In this document: piece after piece, positions 33,740 to 41,668 of the stretch
How the letters are laid out: each line of letters opens with the position of its first letter
How positions within the stretch are numbered: position 1 is the stretch's first letter
From: Alphaproteobacteria bacterium
GTDB lineage: Bacteria; Pseudomonadota; Alphaproteobacteria; Rs-D84
DNA length: 59,485 nucleotides
Assembly (NCBI GenBank): GCA_015062545.1
Contig: SUUL01000006.1
Location: forward strand, 1 to 59,485
Direction: 5' to 3'
Notes under the pieces: generated by a model
The model's database searches: none
What the model was told of the DNA's origin: nothing
The model's input: the letters and a program-made list of their open reading frames with translations, nothing else
Program-made: the position numbers and the translations under genes

Positions 33740-34353
33740 TAGAACATAAATCTGATACCAACGTCGCCGCCAAAATTATGTAATCCAGATTGGATATCGA
33801 TATAAGTATAGCGTGCAGCCAAATCAACTGCAAAACGTTCCATATCAAATGTTACACCCAACGTTCCCATACCTGCAAAACGGTTTTTATTTTCGCTGTG
33901 ACGTGGGACTAAGTCACCATGACGTTTAACATCTGTAAATGCCATACCGACACCAAAACCTGCGAATGGGCGAACAATTTTATAATGTCCGAATTCTAAA
34001 TAGTTGTTCCACAACAAGGTCTGCATTTTTGCTTCTACATCAATACCACCTGCGGCACCAAAATTTTCTTGGTCTGACGTTTTACCCAGATAGGACCATT
34101 CAATTTCGGAACGAACTGTATCACAAACTTCTAACCCCAGTGCCGCACGACCCTGAAAGATATAGTCTGTAATAGATTCTTTATTACCTGCATACTTATA
34201 ATTCAAATTGGTATAGCTCATACCGCCACGCAGTCCTACATATGGGTCCATCCCCCACATTGTCCAAGAGCTACCTTGATCTGGATGATTGATACCTGCA
34301 AACGCCGGGCACGCAATCAGCACAGCCAATGTTGAAATTGCTAACTTTTTCAT
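33739..34353 (-). CDS. Outer-membrane beta-barrel protein (Omp25-like)
   Basis: 204 aa. Signal peptide MKKLAISTLAVLIACPAFA. The mature part is a small eight-strand-type barrel: alternating aromatic/polar strands with YVGLRGGMSYTNLNYKY, AALGLEVCDTVRSEIEWSY, PFAGFGVGMAFTDV, LGVTFDMERFAVDLAARYTYID, and a terminal Phe (GIRFMF). This is the pattern of alphaproteobacterial OmpA-like or Omp25-like surface proteins. An AAGGAGAGAAA ribosome site before the ATG suggests high expression. Single gene, own terminator. Confidence 0.85.
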   Translation of the reverse strand: MKKLAISTLAVLIACPAFAGINHPDQGSSWTMWGMDPYVGLRGGMSYTNLNYKYAGNKESITDYIFQGRAALGLEVCDTVRSEIEWSYLGKTSDQENFGAAGGIDVEAKMQTLLWNNYLEFGHYKIVRPFAGFGVGMAFTDVKRHGDLVPRHSENKNRFAGMGTLGVTFDMERFAVDLAARYTYIDIQSGLHNFGGDVGIRFMF

Positions 34354-34509
34354 TTTCTCTCCTTTTTTGTTTTTGTGTGTTTCAAAGTTTCATGTCAACA
34401 ATTTAATTCTATCAGTGTTAATTAAATATTTACATAGGTATGAATCCCTGGGAAACAAAGTCAACAAGACGATTCGTTACAAGCACACATACCCCCACAA
34501 CACAAAAAT

Positions 34510-34531
34510 AAAACCGCCACAAATGGCGGTT
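34510..34531 (-). terminator. Hairpin flanking the duplicated tRNA end
   Basis: AACCGCCA / TGGCGGTT with a CAAA loop, followed on the minus strand by TTATTTTTG. It occupies the same position relative to the tRNA 3'-end copy as the hairpin at 34692-34714. Confidence 0.7.
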
Positions 34532-34532
34532 A

Positions 34533-34558
34533 TTATTTCTGGTGGACGCGCAGGGACT
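34533..34558 (-). repeat. Duplicated tRNA-Lys 3' end (att-like)
   Basis: 26 nt identical to 34713-34738, which covers the last part of the T arm, the acceptor stem and CCA of tRNA-Lys plus 7 nt beyond. The copies are 180 nt apart. The intervening 154 nt has no tRNA gene and no ORF of substance. This is the footprint expected of an integration event at a tRNA 3' end followed by deletion, or of a small tRNA-associated repeat. Confidence 0.7.
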
Positions 34559-34691
34559 GTAAATCCCCATATTCGCTATCGCTCTATGGGCCCCATTCAC
34601 TACGTAAGACTCAAACTACGCATTGCTTGTTTTCGTCAACTGGCGTTCCGAACCCTTTCTGGGTTCTCGTCCGCTTTGTCCATACCATAAA

Positions 34692-34714
34692 AAACGGCCA
34701 CTATTGTGACCGTT
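34692..34714 (-). terminator. Terminator after tRNA-Lys
   Basis: AACGGCCAC / GTGACCGTT with one mismatch and a TATT loop, followed on the minus strand by TTTTTTATGG, 6 nt after the tRNA CCA. Confidence 0.78.
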
Positions 34715-34719
34715 ATTTC

Positions 34720-34795
34720 TGGTGGACGCGCAGGGACTCGAACCCTGGACCCACTGATTAAGAGTCAGTTGCTCTACCAACTGAGCTACGCATCC
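34720..34795 (-). tRNA. tRNA-Lys (CTT)
   Basis: A 76-nt cloverleaf on the minus strand: acceptor GGATGCG/CGCGTCC with discriminator A and encoded CCA, D arm GCTCAGTTGGTAGAGC, anticodon stem ACTGA/TCAGT around CTCTTAA (anticodon CTT), T arm CCAGGGTTCGAGTCCCTGC. Its 3' end is duplicated 180 nt downstream. Confidence 0.96.
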
Positions 34796-34827
34796 AGAAC
34801 TGAACATTTTCTTACTCAGCGGGGCTT

Positions 34828-34855
34828 ATTATAGACATATTTATAAAAAAATCAA
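34828..34855 (-). promoter_or_regulatory. Promoter of tRNA-Lys
   Basis: On the minus strand TTGATT and a consensus TATAAT are 16 nt apart; a GC-rich GCCCCGC discriminator follows, typical of stringently controlled stable-RNA promoters. Confidence 0.72.
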
Positions 34856-34859
34856 GTTT

Positions 34860-36059
34860 TTATAATTCTTCACACATAATTATTGCAGCACGTGGTCGCA
34901 GTTTTACATCTTTTATATCTGCAATCGTCTGGGTACCTGCCAGCATCATAACCCGCCGCAAATCTTGTTTTATATAATCAAAAACAGAAACAACACCGCG
35001 CCATCCACCCAATGCCAACCCATAAATAACAGGCCGTCCAATGGCAACAACATCTGCGCCACTGGCGATTGCTTTGAAAACATGCTGTCCACGTCTGATA
35101 CCGCTATCAAAGATTATTGGCACACGTTTATTAACACGTTGTGCAATTTCTGACAAAACTTCAAACGCCCCCGGCGCACCATCCAGTTGTCTGCCCCCAT
35201 GATTAGACACCCAAATAGCGTCTGCCCCCGCCAGTATCGCAATTTCTGCATCATCTGGATGTTGTATTCCTTTTACAATTACTGGCAAATCTGTCATTGC
35301 TTTGACCCGCATAATATCATACGGGGTTAACCGGTTTTGGGCTGCTGCGAATATTTTACCAATTCCCTGCCCTTTTGTTTTGCCACTTTTTTGTGCAACA
35401 TTTGGCAATGCCAACGGAAACTTAAAGTTATTTCGCGCATCAGCCACACGATTTCCACCCACAGGTGCATCCACTGTTAAAATAATTGCCCGATACCCCA
35501 ATTCTTCTGCACGCTTTACAATTTGTTTATTAAAGTCATTATCTTTACTAAGATATAATTGGAACCACTGTGGTGCCCCTTTTCCTGCTTTGGCAATTTC
35601 TGCCAACGTAGAACTGGCATAGTTACTGACACTCATTATCGTACCTGCTGCTGCTGCGCCACGTGCGGTACCTGCCTCGGCAGACACATGCGCCAGCCCA
35701 TGTGCCGCAGCGGGTGCAACAATTACGGGTACAGATATATCTATCCCCAGTATTTTGGTATTTATATCTGGGTTATCAACCCCGGTTAAAACGCGCGGAT
35801 AAATATCAACATCATCAAAAGCAGAAATATTTCTGTGCATTGTATTTTCTGTTTCTGCGCCACCACGGATATAGTCAAAACCACCCTGTGGGATAATCTC
35901 GGATGCTAACTCCTCTAATTCATCTATGTCATATATGACAATTTCATTATCCAATACAGATGCCTGATAGCCTGCATTTGGTCTGCGCATATAAGTGACC
36001 AACCAAACAACCAACAGAAACACTAAAATAACCGATAATATAAAGATAATTTTTTTCAT
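34860..36059 (-). CDS. Membrane-anchored FMN-dependent alpha-hydroxy-acid dehydrogenase
   Basis: 399 aa. A (S)-2-hydroxy-acid oxidase/L-lactate dehydrogenase-type TIM barrel that oxidises lactate or glycolate-like acids with FMN. Start chosen at MKKIIFIL, with an AAGGGGGA ribosome site; the longer frame has no support. An N-terminal transmembrane helix (about 5-26) is unusual for soluble oxidases and implies electron delivery at the inner membrane. FMN_dh features: FDYIRGGAETE, PVIVAPAAAHGLAH, QLYLSKD, ILTVDAPVGGNR, LPVIVKGIQ, catalytic SNHGGRQLDG and FDSGIRRGQHVFKAIASGAD. The exact substrate cannot be assigned. Confidence 0.88.
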   Translation of the reverse strand: MKKIIFILSVILVFLLVVWLVTYMRRPNAGYQASVLDNEIVIYDIDELEELASEIIPQGGFDYIRGGAETENTMHRNISAFDDVDIYPRVLTGVDNPDINTKILGIDISVPVIVAPAAAHGLAHVSAEAGTARGAAAAGTIMSVSNYASSTLAEIAKAGKGAPQWFQLYLSKDNDFNKQIVKRAEELGYRAIILTVDAPVGGNRVADARNNFKFPLALPNVAQKSGKTKGQGIGKIFAAAQNRLTPYDIMRVKAMTDLPVIVKGIQHPDDAEIAILAGADAIWVSNHGGRQLDGAPGAFEVLSEIAQRVNKRVPIIFDSGIRRGQHVFKAIASGADVVAIGRPVIYGLALGGWRGVVSVFDYIKQDLRRVMMLAGTQTIADIKDVKLRPRAAIIMCEEL

Positions 36060-36128
36060 CAAAATCCCCCTTGCATATATTTTTATATTACCACAGGGAA
36101 TCAAGAATTCTGATTTGACAGTATTCAT

Positions 36129-36151
36129 AAAAAGGTCGCACTTTGGCGACC
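36129..36151 (-). terminator. Terminator after the NlpD-like gene
   Basis: GGTCGC / GCGACC with an ACTTTG loop, followed by TTTTT on the minus strand, 6 nt past the stop codon. Confidence 0.82.
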
Positions 36152-36156
36152 CATAA

Positions 36157-37296
36157 TTATTTTTTAAGGTAACTAGATGGATTGTACGCCTTGGTCCCTT
36201 TGCGTACTTCAAAATGCAACTGGGGGGTATCAACCTTGCCTGTTTCGCCAACGGTGCCAATTTGTTGTCCAACTTTGACACGTACACCACGGCGCACATT
36301 CATGGTATCCATATGTGCATACACAGTCATCCACCCATCAGAATGTTGAATAATTATCAAGTTCCCCATACCTTTTACCTCGTTCCCGGCATATGCCACA
36401 ACACCATTTTCCGCGGCATTAACCGATGTTCCACGTTTTGCACCGATATTTATACCATCATTAAACAGTCCGTTATTTTTTGCACCATAACCAGACAGAA
36501 TTTTTCCACGCACCGGCCATGAAAACTTAGACGAAGAACGTGCCCCAATGGTCGGCAACTTCTTGGTTGGATCCGAAGAAATCTTTTTTACGGGCTGTGT
36601 TGCCGTTACTGCAACATCCGTCTTTGTCGAATCGGATGATGTTTTTGCATTTGAAACAACCACCTGTTGTTTTTGTTCACCTGTTTCTGATGCTAATTTT
36701 GGAACACGCAACTTTTGCCCCACACGCAGATTAAACGGCGCAGTCAAATTATTCATCACCGCCAAATCATTAACCGGCACGGCATATTTACGCGACACAG
36801 AATACAAAGTATCCCCAGGTGCAATGACAACTTCCTGAACCTGTACACGTACAGATTTTTTTGTACCAACAACCGGTTTTTTTATAATCAACACATCATC
36901 TGCTATTTTCTTGGATTCTTGTACAGATGCCCCTCCCCCTTGTCCGCCATACATCGGCACAGACAAATAATCATCTGACGCAGCAACAACAATTTCATCA
37001 CCTTTATCGGCACTAATCTGAACCGGCATTTCATAATCATTTATAGATGCATACGTAACATACTCGTCATCTTGATGTGTGCCATAAATACTCAAGTCTG
37101 GTGCCGCATACACACCATAGTCTGTTGCCGCGGAATTATATATTTCTGGATTAACATTTGGGTCTGCCAACAATGCTGGATACCTGGCAGAAATAAAGTC
37201 CCCGACCGAATCGGGAAACGACAAAATCTTGGGTTGCAAATCACATGCGGATTGCGACAGCAAAACCCCTGCAAAAATCCAGATGATTTTTTTCAT
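36157..37296 (-). CDS. NlpD-like LysM/M23 lipoprotein, probably non-catalytic
   Basis: 379 aa. Signal peptide with a possible lipobox (SQSAC). A long low-complexity linker contains a LysM peptidoglycan-binding domain (VVIAPGDTLYSVSRKYAVPVND...LRVGQKLRVPK) and a C-terminal M23/LytM domain (FSWPVRGKILSGYGAKN to the end). The zinc ligands look degenerate: the HxxxD position reads NDGINIGA, and the HxH motif reads QLHFEV, with only YAHM intact. That matches NlpD/EnvC-type amidase activators rather than active endopeptidases. Start: ATG at 37296; a GTG 6 nt earlier is possible. Downstream of tatC in the same direction. Confidence 0.85.
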   Translation of the reverse strand: MKKIIWIFAGVLLSQSACDLQPKILSFPDSVGDFISARYPALLADPNVNPEIYNSAATDYGVYAAPDLSIYGTHQDDEYVTYASINDYEMPVQISADKGDEIVVAASDDYLSVPMYGGQGGGASVQESKKIADDVLIIKKPVVGTKKSVRVQVQEVVIAPGDTLYSVSRKYAVPVNDLAVMNNLTAPFNLRVGQKLRVPKLASETGEQKQQVVVSNAKTSSDSTKTDVAVTATQPVKKISSDPTKKLPTIGARSSSKFSWPVRGKILSGYGAKNNGLFNDGINIGAKRGTSVNAAENGVVAYAGNEVKGMGNLIIIQHSDGWMTVYAHMDTMNVRRGVRVKVGQQIGTVGETGKVDTPQLHFEVRKGTKAYNPSSYLKK

Positions 37297-37316
37297 GCAC
37301 ACATTATATCATAAAA

Positions 37317-38024
37317 TCAATCACGGCGCATAAATAAAATACTGATTTCAAATAAAAACCATAACGGCAACGCCAACAAAATCTGCGACACAACATCAGG
37401 TGGTGTCAGCACTGCCGCAATAATTACAATCAAGACCAACACATATCTGCGAACTTTTATCAAACTTGATTTGGACACAACCCCCAATCTGTTTAACAGT
37501 ACCAACACCAAAGGCAACTGAAATGCGATTCCAAAAATTTTTAGCATACCTATGGCAAAAGATAAATAATCACGCGCCGCCGGTAACATCAAATTTGGTA
37601 TCATTGCGCTTTGATTTAATTCAACAAAAAACCTAAATACCATTGGGAACAAGAAATAAAACGCAAAACCCGCACCAATCACAAACAAAACAGGCGACAA
37701 AATCAACACCGGCCAAATAAACTTGCGTTCATTTTTCTTTAGCCCTGGTGCCACAAATGCCCACACGTGCCACAGTCCCACGGGCATAATTATCAACATT
37801 GCAAACAATACAGACAAAGAAAACCGAATCATCAATCCATCAGACAATCCGGTATAAAGCAATGTTCCATCTGGCCACACTGCCAATAAAGGCTGTGTCA
37901 AAAAACCTTGCACATACGGCGACAGATACCAACCGCAAATCAATGCGATTACAAAGATTAACACAACCCATAAAATACGTCTGCGCAGTTCAGAAAAATG
38001 CTGTAACAAAGTCATATTTTTCAT
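37317..38024 (-). CDS. tatC: Sec-independent protein translocase TatC
   Basis: 235 aa polytopic receptor that, with TatB, recognises twin-arginine signal peptides on folded precursors. TatC hallmarks: FSELRRRILWV near the N-terminus, the first periplasmic loop, PVGLWHVWAFVAPGLKKNERKF, GAGFAFYFLFPMVFRFF, and a late GVVSKSSLIKVRRYVLVLIVIIAAVLTPPDVVSQ. Six hydrophobic helices. Its ATG overlaps the tatB stop (TAATG). tatA is encoded separately at 46.7 kb. Confidence 0.96.
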   Translation of the reverse strand: MKNMTLLQHFSELRRRILWVVLIFVIALICGWYLSPYVQGFLTQPLLAVWPDGTLLYTGLSDGLMIRFSLSVLFAMLIIMPVGLWHVWAFVAPGLKKNERKFIWPVLILSPVLFVIGAGFAFYFLFPMVFRFFVELNQSAMIPNLMLPAARDYLSFAIGMLKIFGIAFQLPLVLVLLNRLGVVSKSSLIKVRRYVLVLIVIIAAVLTPPDVVSQILLALPLWFLFEISILFMRRD

Positions 38025-38320
38025 TATACAGACCTTTTTTTAGGTTGCGTATTTTTTGTCTTTTTCTTTTTCGGCAACCGTGTCGAAATGCCATCCAAGA
38101 CATCATTTGTTGTTGTACGTATTAAATCATCGATTGGTTTTTCCAAGTCAATTTGATGCTTTATATTTTCCGACACATCAGTTATTTTCCAAACGATTCG
38201 GCGCACCATATTTATCATACGCGCAACCCATCGCATCACATCTGGCCACATACGTGCCGGTATTACCAATACCGCCACCAAGATAATTACTAAAAATTCT
38301 GTCCAACTGATTCCGAACAT
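38024..38320 (-). CDS. tatB: Sec-independent protein translocase TatB
   Basis: 98 aa. N-terminal transmembrane helix (MFGISWTEFLVIILVAVLVI) with the conserved Glu in the membrane, a short turn, an amphipathic helix (MWPDVMRWVARMINMVRRI) and a basic tail (KKKKTKN). The gene order tatB-tatC and the amphipathic helix length argue for TatB rather than TatA. It starts 2 nt after the lolA stop codon, so lolA-tatB-tatC is one unit. Confidence 0.9.
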   Translation of the reverse strand: MFGISWTEFLVIILVAVLVIPARMWPDVMRWVARMINMVRRIVWKITDVSENIKHQIDLEKPIDDLIRTTTNDVLDGISTRLPKKKKTKNTQPKKRSV

Positions 38321-38322
38321 TT

Positions 38323-38937
38323 TTAATCGTAATAATCGTCACCACCACTGGTGCTGATTGTTTTGTGCCTATGGATTTGAAAAAAGTCTTTATCAAACTT
38401 GTTTTTTTCTTTCAAATTCTGAAAAGCCACATCTGTTGTTGCCCCTGTTGCATCCACCACAGACCAAGAATTCAACTTCATCGGTTTTTTATCGAACACC
38501 ACCGTCATATACCCCAATCCTTCTTGCCCCTTCAGATTCATACGCAACGCGTATGTATTATTATTATCCACAGTTTCCACAACATTAATATCTGCATTAA
38601 CCAAATCTATATTTTTTCGCACCAATATCCCTGCCGGCGTACTGGTCAAAGGCACAGTTGTTATTTGGTCCAAAGACCGATCAAAAAAATATAAATCTTC
38701 ACCATCAGATATTAACTGCACTGGCATATTGTCATAATCTAACCTGACGCGTCCCGGGCGCAGCATTGCGAAATCGCCACGTTCTTGTTTACCATTTGCC
38801 GTTTGCACAAACGTCCCCGACAAACCCGTAATAGAATTCAAGTATTTTTCTGTATTTTCCACCAGCGCACCGTCCACCGCCGCACCCGCACCACCACAAC
38901 AGCACACCAACATCAGTATCATACAAAGCTTTCTCAT
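38323..38937 (-). CDS. lolA: Outer-membrane lipoprotein carrier protein LolA
   Basis: 204 aa periplasmic chaperone that carries lipoproteins from the LolCDE complex to the outer membrane. Signal peptide followed by an incomplete-barrel domain: YLNSITGLSGTFVQTANGKQERGDFAMLRPGRVRLDY, LISDGEDLYFFDRSLDQIT, and a final block with DVAFQNLKEKNKFDKDFFQ. The signal peptide has three cysteines (CCC) that do not form a lipobox. LolA fits the number of lipoproteins in this window. Confidence 0.92.
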   Translation of the reverse strand: MRKLCMILMLVCCCGGAGAAVDGALVENTEKYLNSITGLSGTFVQTANGKQERGDFAMLRPGRVRLDYDNMPVQLISDGEDLYFFDRSLDQITTVPLTSTPAGILVRKNIDLVNADINVVETVDNNNTYALRMNLKGQEGLGYMTVVFDKKPMKLNSWSVVDATGATTDVAFQNLKEKNKFDKDFFQIHRHKTISTSGGDDYYD

Positions 38938-38940
38938 CCG

Positions 38941-39891
38941 TTATTCTCCCTTGAAAAGTTCCACCACACGTGCGCGAACATTGTCCAACGTATCATGTAC
39001 AACGGCACCTGCCGCCCGTTCATGTCCGCCGCCCCCCAATGCCACGGCAATATGATCTATTGGTTTTTTACGACTACGAATAGACAGGCCTATTTGCTCT
39101 GGTTTTTGTTCTTTTAGCAAAACAATATAATCAACACCTTGGATTTGTCCCAACAAGTTCAGCACAGTTTCACCACGTCCATCCAAATATTTATAATCTT
39201 TTTTACATATTGTTGCCACAGCCAAACGTCCACGGTATAAAAACTCTGCCGCTGCCACAGTACGCGCCTCCAGTTGAACTGCCTTTCTGGGCTTATTATT
39301 CATCAGTTCTATCAAATTTCTGATATTAACCCCACCATCAACCAAATCAGCCATCACCCGCAAAGCATCACCATTACGCACGAACTTAAAACCACCTGTA
39401 TCTGTTAATATTGCCAACGCCAACAAATCCGCCGTATGCGCATCAATGGTTAAATTTCCCATACGCACAATTTTATATATTATCATTGCCGTTGCAGCGG
39501 CTTTGTCATCATTGATACACAACTGTGCGATATTATTTTCATTTTTATGATGATCTATCTCTACGATAAATTTAGCCTTGTCAACAATTGGTTGCGCCCC
39601 ACCGACATGCACAGGATTTCCATAATCCAAAACAATGGCCAAATCAAATGGTTGCGACATATCTACACGTTCAAAATACTTTATACGACTGCGCAGTGGC
39701 ACCCCATCCAAACAATCTGGAATATTTCCATCATACACACACACAGGCACAACCCCAAAATTTTCTTCTATGATATGCGCCAATGCCAATACACTGCACA
39801 AAGAATCACCATCTGGATTTTTATGTCCCATTATTGCGATTGACTTTGCCTGACGTAATCTACTAAAAAAATCCTGTACTTTTTGTTCCAT
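38941..39891 (-). CDS. nrnA: DHH-family nanoRNase / pAp phosphatase NrnA-like
   Basis: 316 aa. DHH/DHHA1 phosphoesterase of the NrnA group, which degrades oligoribonucleotides of 2-5 nt and, in some species, adenosine 3',5'-bisphosphate. Motifs: GHKNPDGDSLCSVLAL, VLDYGNP, the DHH motif in IVEIDHHKN, AILTDTGGFKF, and DHHA1 GGGGHERAAGA near the C-terminus. Located between recJ and lolA. Two DHH enzymes side by side (with RecJ) suggest a nucleic-acid turnover module. Confidence 0.9.
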   Translation of the reverse strand: MEQKVQDFFSRLRQAKSIAIMGHKNPDGDSLCSVLALAHIIEENFGVVPVCVYDGNIPDCLDGVPLRSRIKYFERVDMSQPFDLAIVLDYGNPVHVGGAQPIVDKAKFIVEIDHHKNENNIAQLCINDDKAAATAMIIYKIVRMGNLTIDAHTADLLALAILTDTGGFKFVRNGDALRVMADLVDGGVNIRNLIELMNNKPRKAVQLEARTVAAAEFLYRGRLAVATICKKDYKYLDGRGETVLNLLGQIQGVDYIVLLKEQKPEQIGLSIRSRKKPIDHIAVALGGGGHERAAGAVVHDTLDNVRARVVELFKGE

Positions 39892-39903
39892 TTGGTTCCA
39901 CTT

Positions 39904-41625
39904 TTATATTGTCGCATCTTCTATTACGAATTGGGCGCTTACACGTCCGTTATATTCGTTTTCTTTTAACTTGCCCAACAATGTTATTTTAGTATTTGTA
40001 TTTGCATCGTCCAGTAAAAAGTCACCCAATGGTGTTCCAACCAAATTAAAGCCCACAAACGCCAGTTGTGTTCCCGCACTGGTACTGATACTGCCCCGCA
40101 GATGTGCGCCATTTCCCATTGTTGTCGCATGTCGCAACACCCCGCCATGTAACACCAATGTAGGTTCTGGATTTCCCTGACCAAAAGGTTCCAAGGCCGA
40201 CAATTTTTTGACCAACTTCATTGTTGCACCACCCGCATCCAATTCTGCGTCCACCACAATTTCCGGTGCCGGTATATGACCGTTTAACTGTTCTCTGACG
40301 GCATTTTCCAAGAAATCACCAAATGCCTTTTCATTTGCTTCCAGCAAAGAAAAGCCTGCTGCTGCGGCATGTCCCCCACCTTCGCTGACGATACCGGCAG
40401 ATAATGCGTCATGTATTATTTTTCCCAAATCAATTCCTGCGATTGAACGGCCTGATCCATTAATTACCCCATCTGCTTTGGTGGCGACACAAGATGGCAA
40501 ATTATACTTATCTTTCAATCGTCCAGCAATAATTCCCATAACACCGCCATGCCAACCGTCACCACAAACGAACAAGCTGCACCGCCCATCTGCACAATAT
40601 TGTTCTGCCATTTCGGTTGCGCGCAACATAATTGCATTTTGAATATCGATACGTTCTTGATTCATCTGATGCAATTTGTTTGCTAAATCATGTGCAATCA
40701 ACGGATTATCTGTCAACAACAAATCCAATGCCGGCGCGGCAGAATCCAATCGTCCTGCTGCATTCAAGCGCGGCCCCAATGCAAATCCGGCGGCATACAC
40801 AGACGGCTTTTTTATTCCTGCGACATCCATCAACACACGCAATCCCAAATTCTGTCGCAACCCCATAACCTTCAGCCCCGTTGCAACCAAGGCACGATTT
40901 AACCCAACCAATGGCATTGTGTCGCAAATTGTCCCCAACGCAACCAAGTCCATATAATTCATCAGTTCTGCATTATCCAACCCTGCCCCGCGCGATTTCA
41001 GTTCGCGATTAATTGCAACCAATGTCAAGAACGCAACACCGACCCCTGCCAGATACGTAAGTCCAGACGTATCATCCACCCGTTTTGGGTTCACCACTGC
41101 ATCCGCATCTGGGATTACAACATCTGGCGAATGATGGTCTGTTACCACAACACGCATCCCCAGATTACGTGCATGTGCGACTTCATCCACACCACTGATA
41201 CCACAATCCACAGTAACCAATAATTTTACACCCGCATTATAAATTTCATCTACGGCATCATTATTCAATCCATATCCTTCGCCTTCACGTGTTGGCAAAT
41301 GCCAAATAACATCCGCCCCCAAAGTGCGCAAATATTTCACAAATATCGCAGTTGACGTAATTCCATCAACATCATAATCACCATAAATTGCGATTTTATC
41401 ATTATTTTGCACCGCATCCGCCACAATACGTGCAGCATCATCAATCCCCATTAACACCGATGGGTTTGGCATATATTCTTTGATACTGGGGTTCAAGAAT
41501 TTTTCTGTATCATCAACACCCCGACTGGCCAATATTATTTTCACCAAGTCGTTATTTGTTTCCAGATTATCATACGCCACCACCCATGCTTTACCCAGCA
41601 TGGATTTTTCTACTATCTTTCTCAA
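39904..41625 (-). CDS. recJ: Single-stranded-DNA-specific exonuclease RecJ
   Basis: 573 aa 5'-3' exonuclease in recombination and mismatch repair. DHH domain: IAIYGDYDVDGITSTAI, VTVDCGISGVDEV, VVVTDHHSPD; then PRLNAAGRL and VCGDGWHGGVMGIIAGRLKDKY; DHHA1 domain with SEGGGHAAAAGFSL; C-terminal OB-like domain. Length is typical. Starts 13 nt before nrnA's upstream end in the same direction; its start codon lies 43 nt after ftsI. Confidence 0.96.
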   Translation of the reverse strand: MRKIVEKSMLGKAWVVAYDNLETNNDLVKIILASRGVDDTEKFLNPSIKEYMPNPSVLMGIDDAARIVADAVQNNDKIAIYGDYDVDGITSTAIFVKYLRTLGADVIWHLPTREGEGYGLNNDAVDEIYNAGVKLLVTVDCGISGVDEVAHARNLGMRVVVTDHHSPDVVIPDADAVVNPKRVDDTSGLTYLAGVGVAFLTLVAINRELKSRGAGLDNAELMNYMDLVALGTICDTMPLVGLNRALVATGLKVMGLRQNLGLRVLMDVAGIKKPSVYAAGFALGPRLNAAGRLDSAAPALDLLLTDNPLIAHDLANKLHQMNQERIDIQNAIMLRATEMAEQYCADGRCSLFVCGDGWHGGVMGIIAGRLKDKYNLPSCVATKADGVINGSGRSIAGIDLGKIIHDALSAGIVSEGGGHAAAAGFSLLEANEKAFGDFLENAVREQLNGHIPAPEIVVDAELDAGGATMKLVKKLSALEPFGQGNPEPTLVLHGGVLRHATTMGNGAHLRGSISTSAGTQLAFVGFNLVGTPLGDFLLDDANTNTKITLLGKLKENEYNGRVSAQFVIEDATI

Positions 41626-41668
41626 CTTCTGCTCTTTTTTTTATTATCAAGCGTATTATAATCAAAAA

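Noticed and set aside
34616-34807. 63-aa minus-strand frame across tRNA-Lys
   Set aside because: It reads through the tRNA gene (QLVEQLTLNQWVQGSSP is the usual artefact of translating a tRNA).
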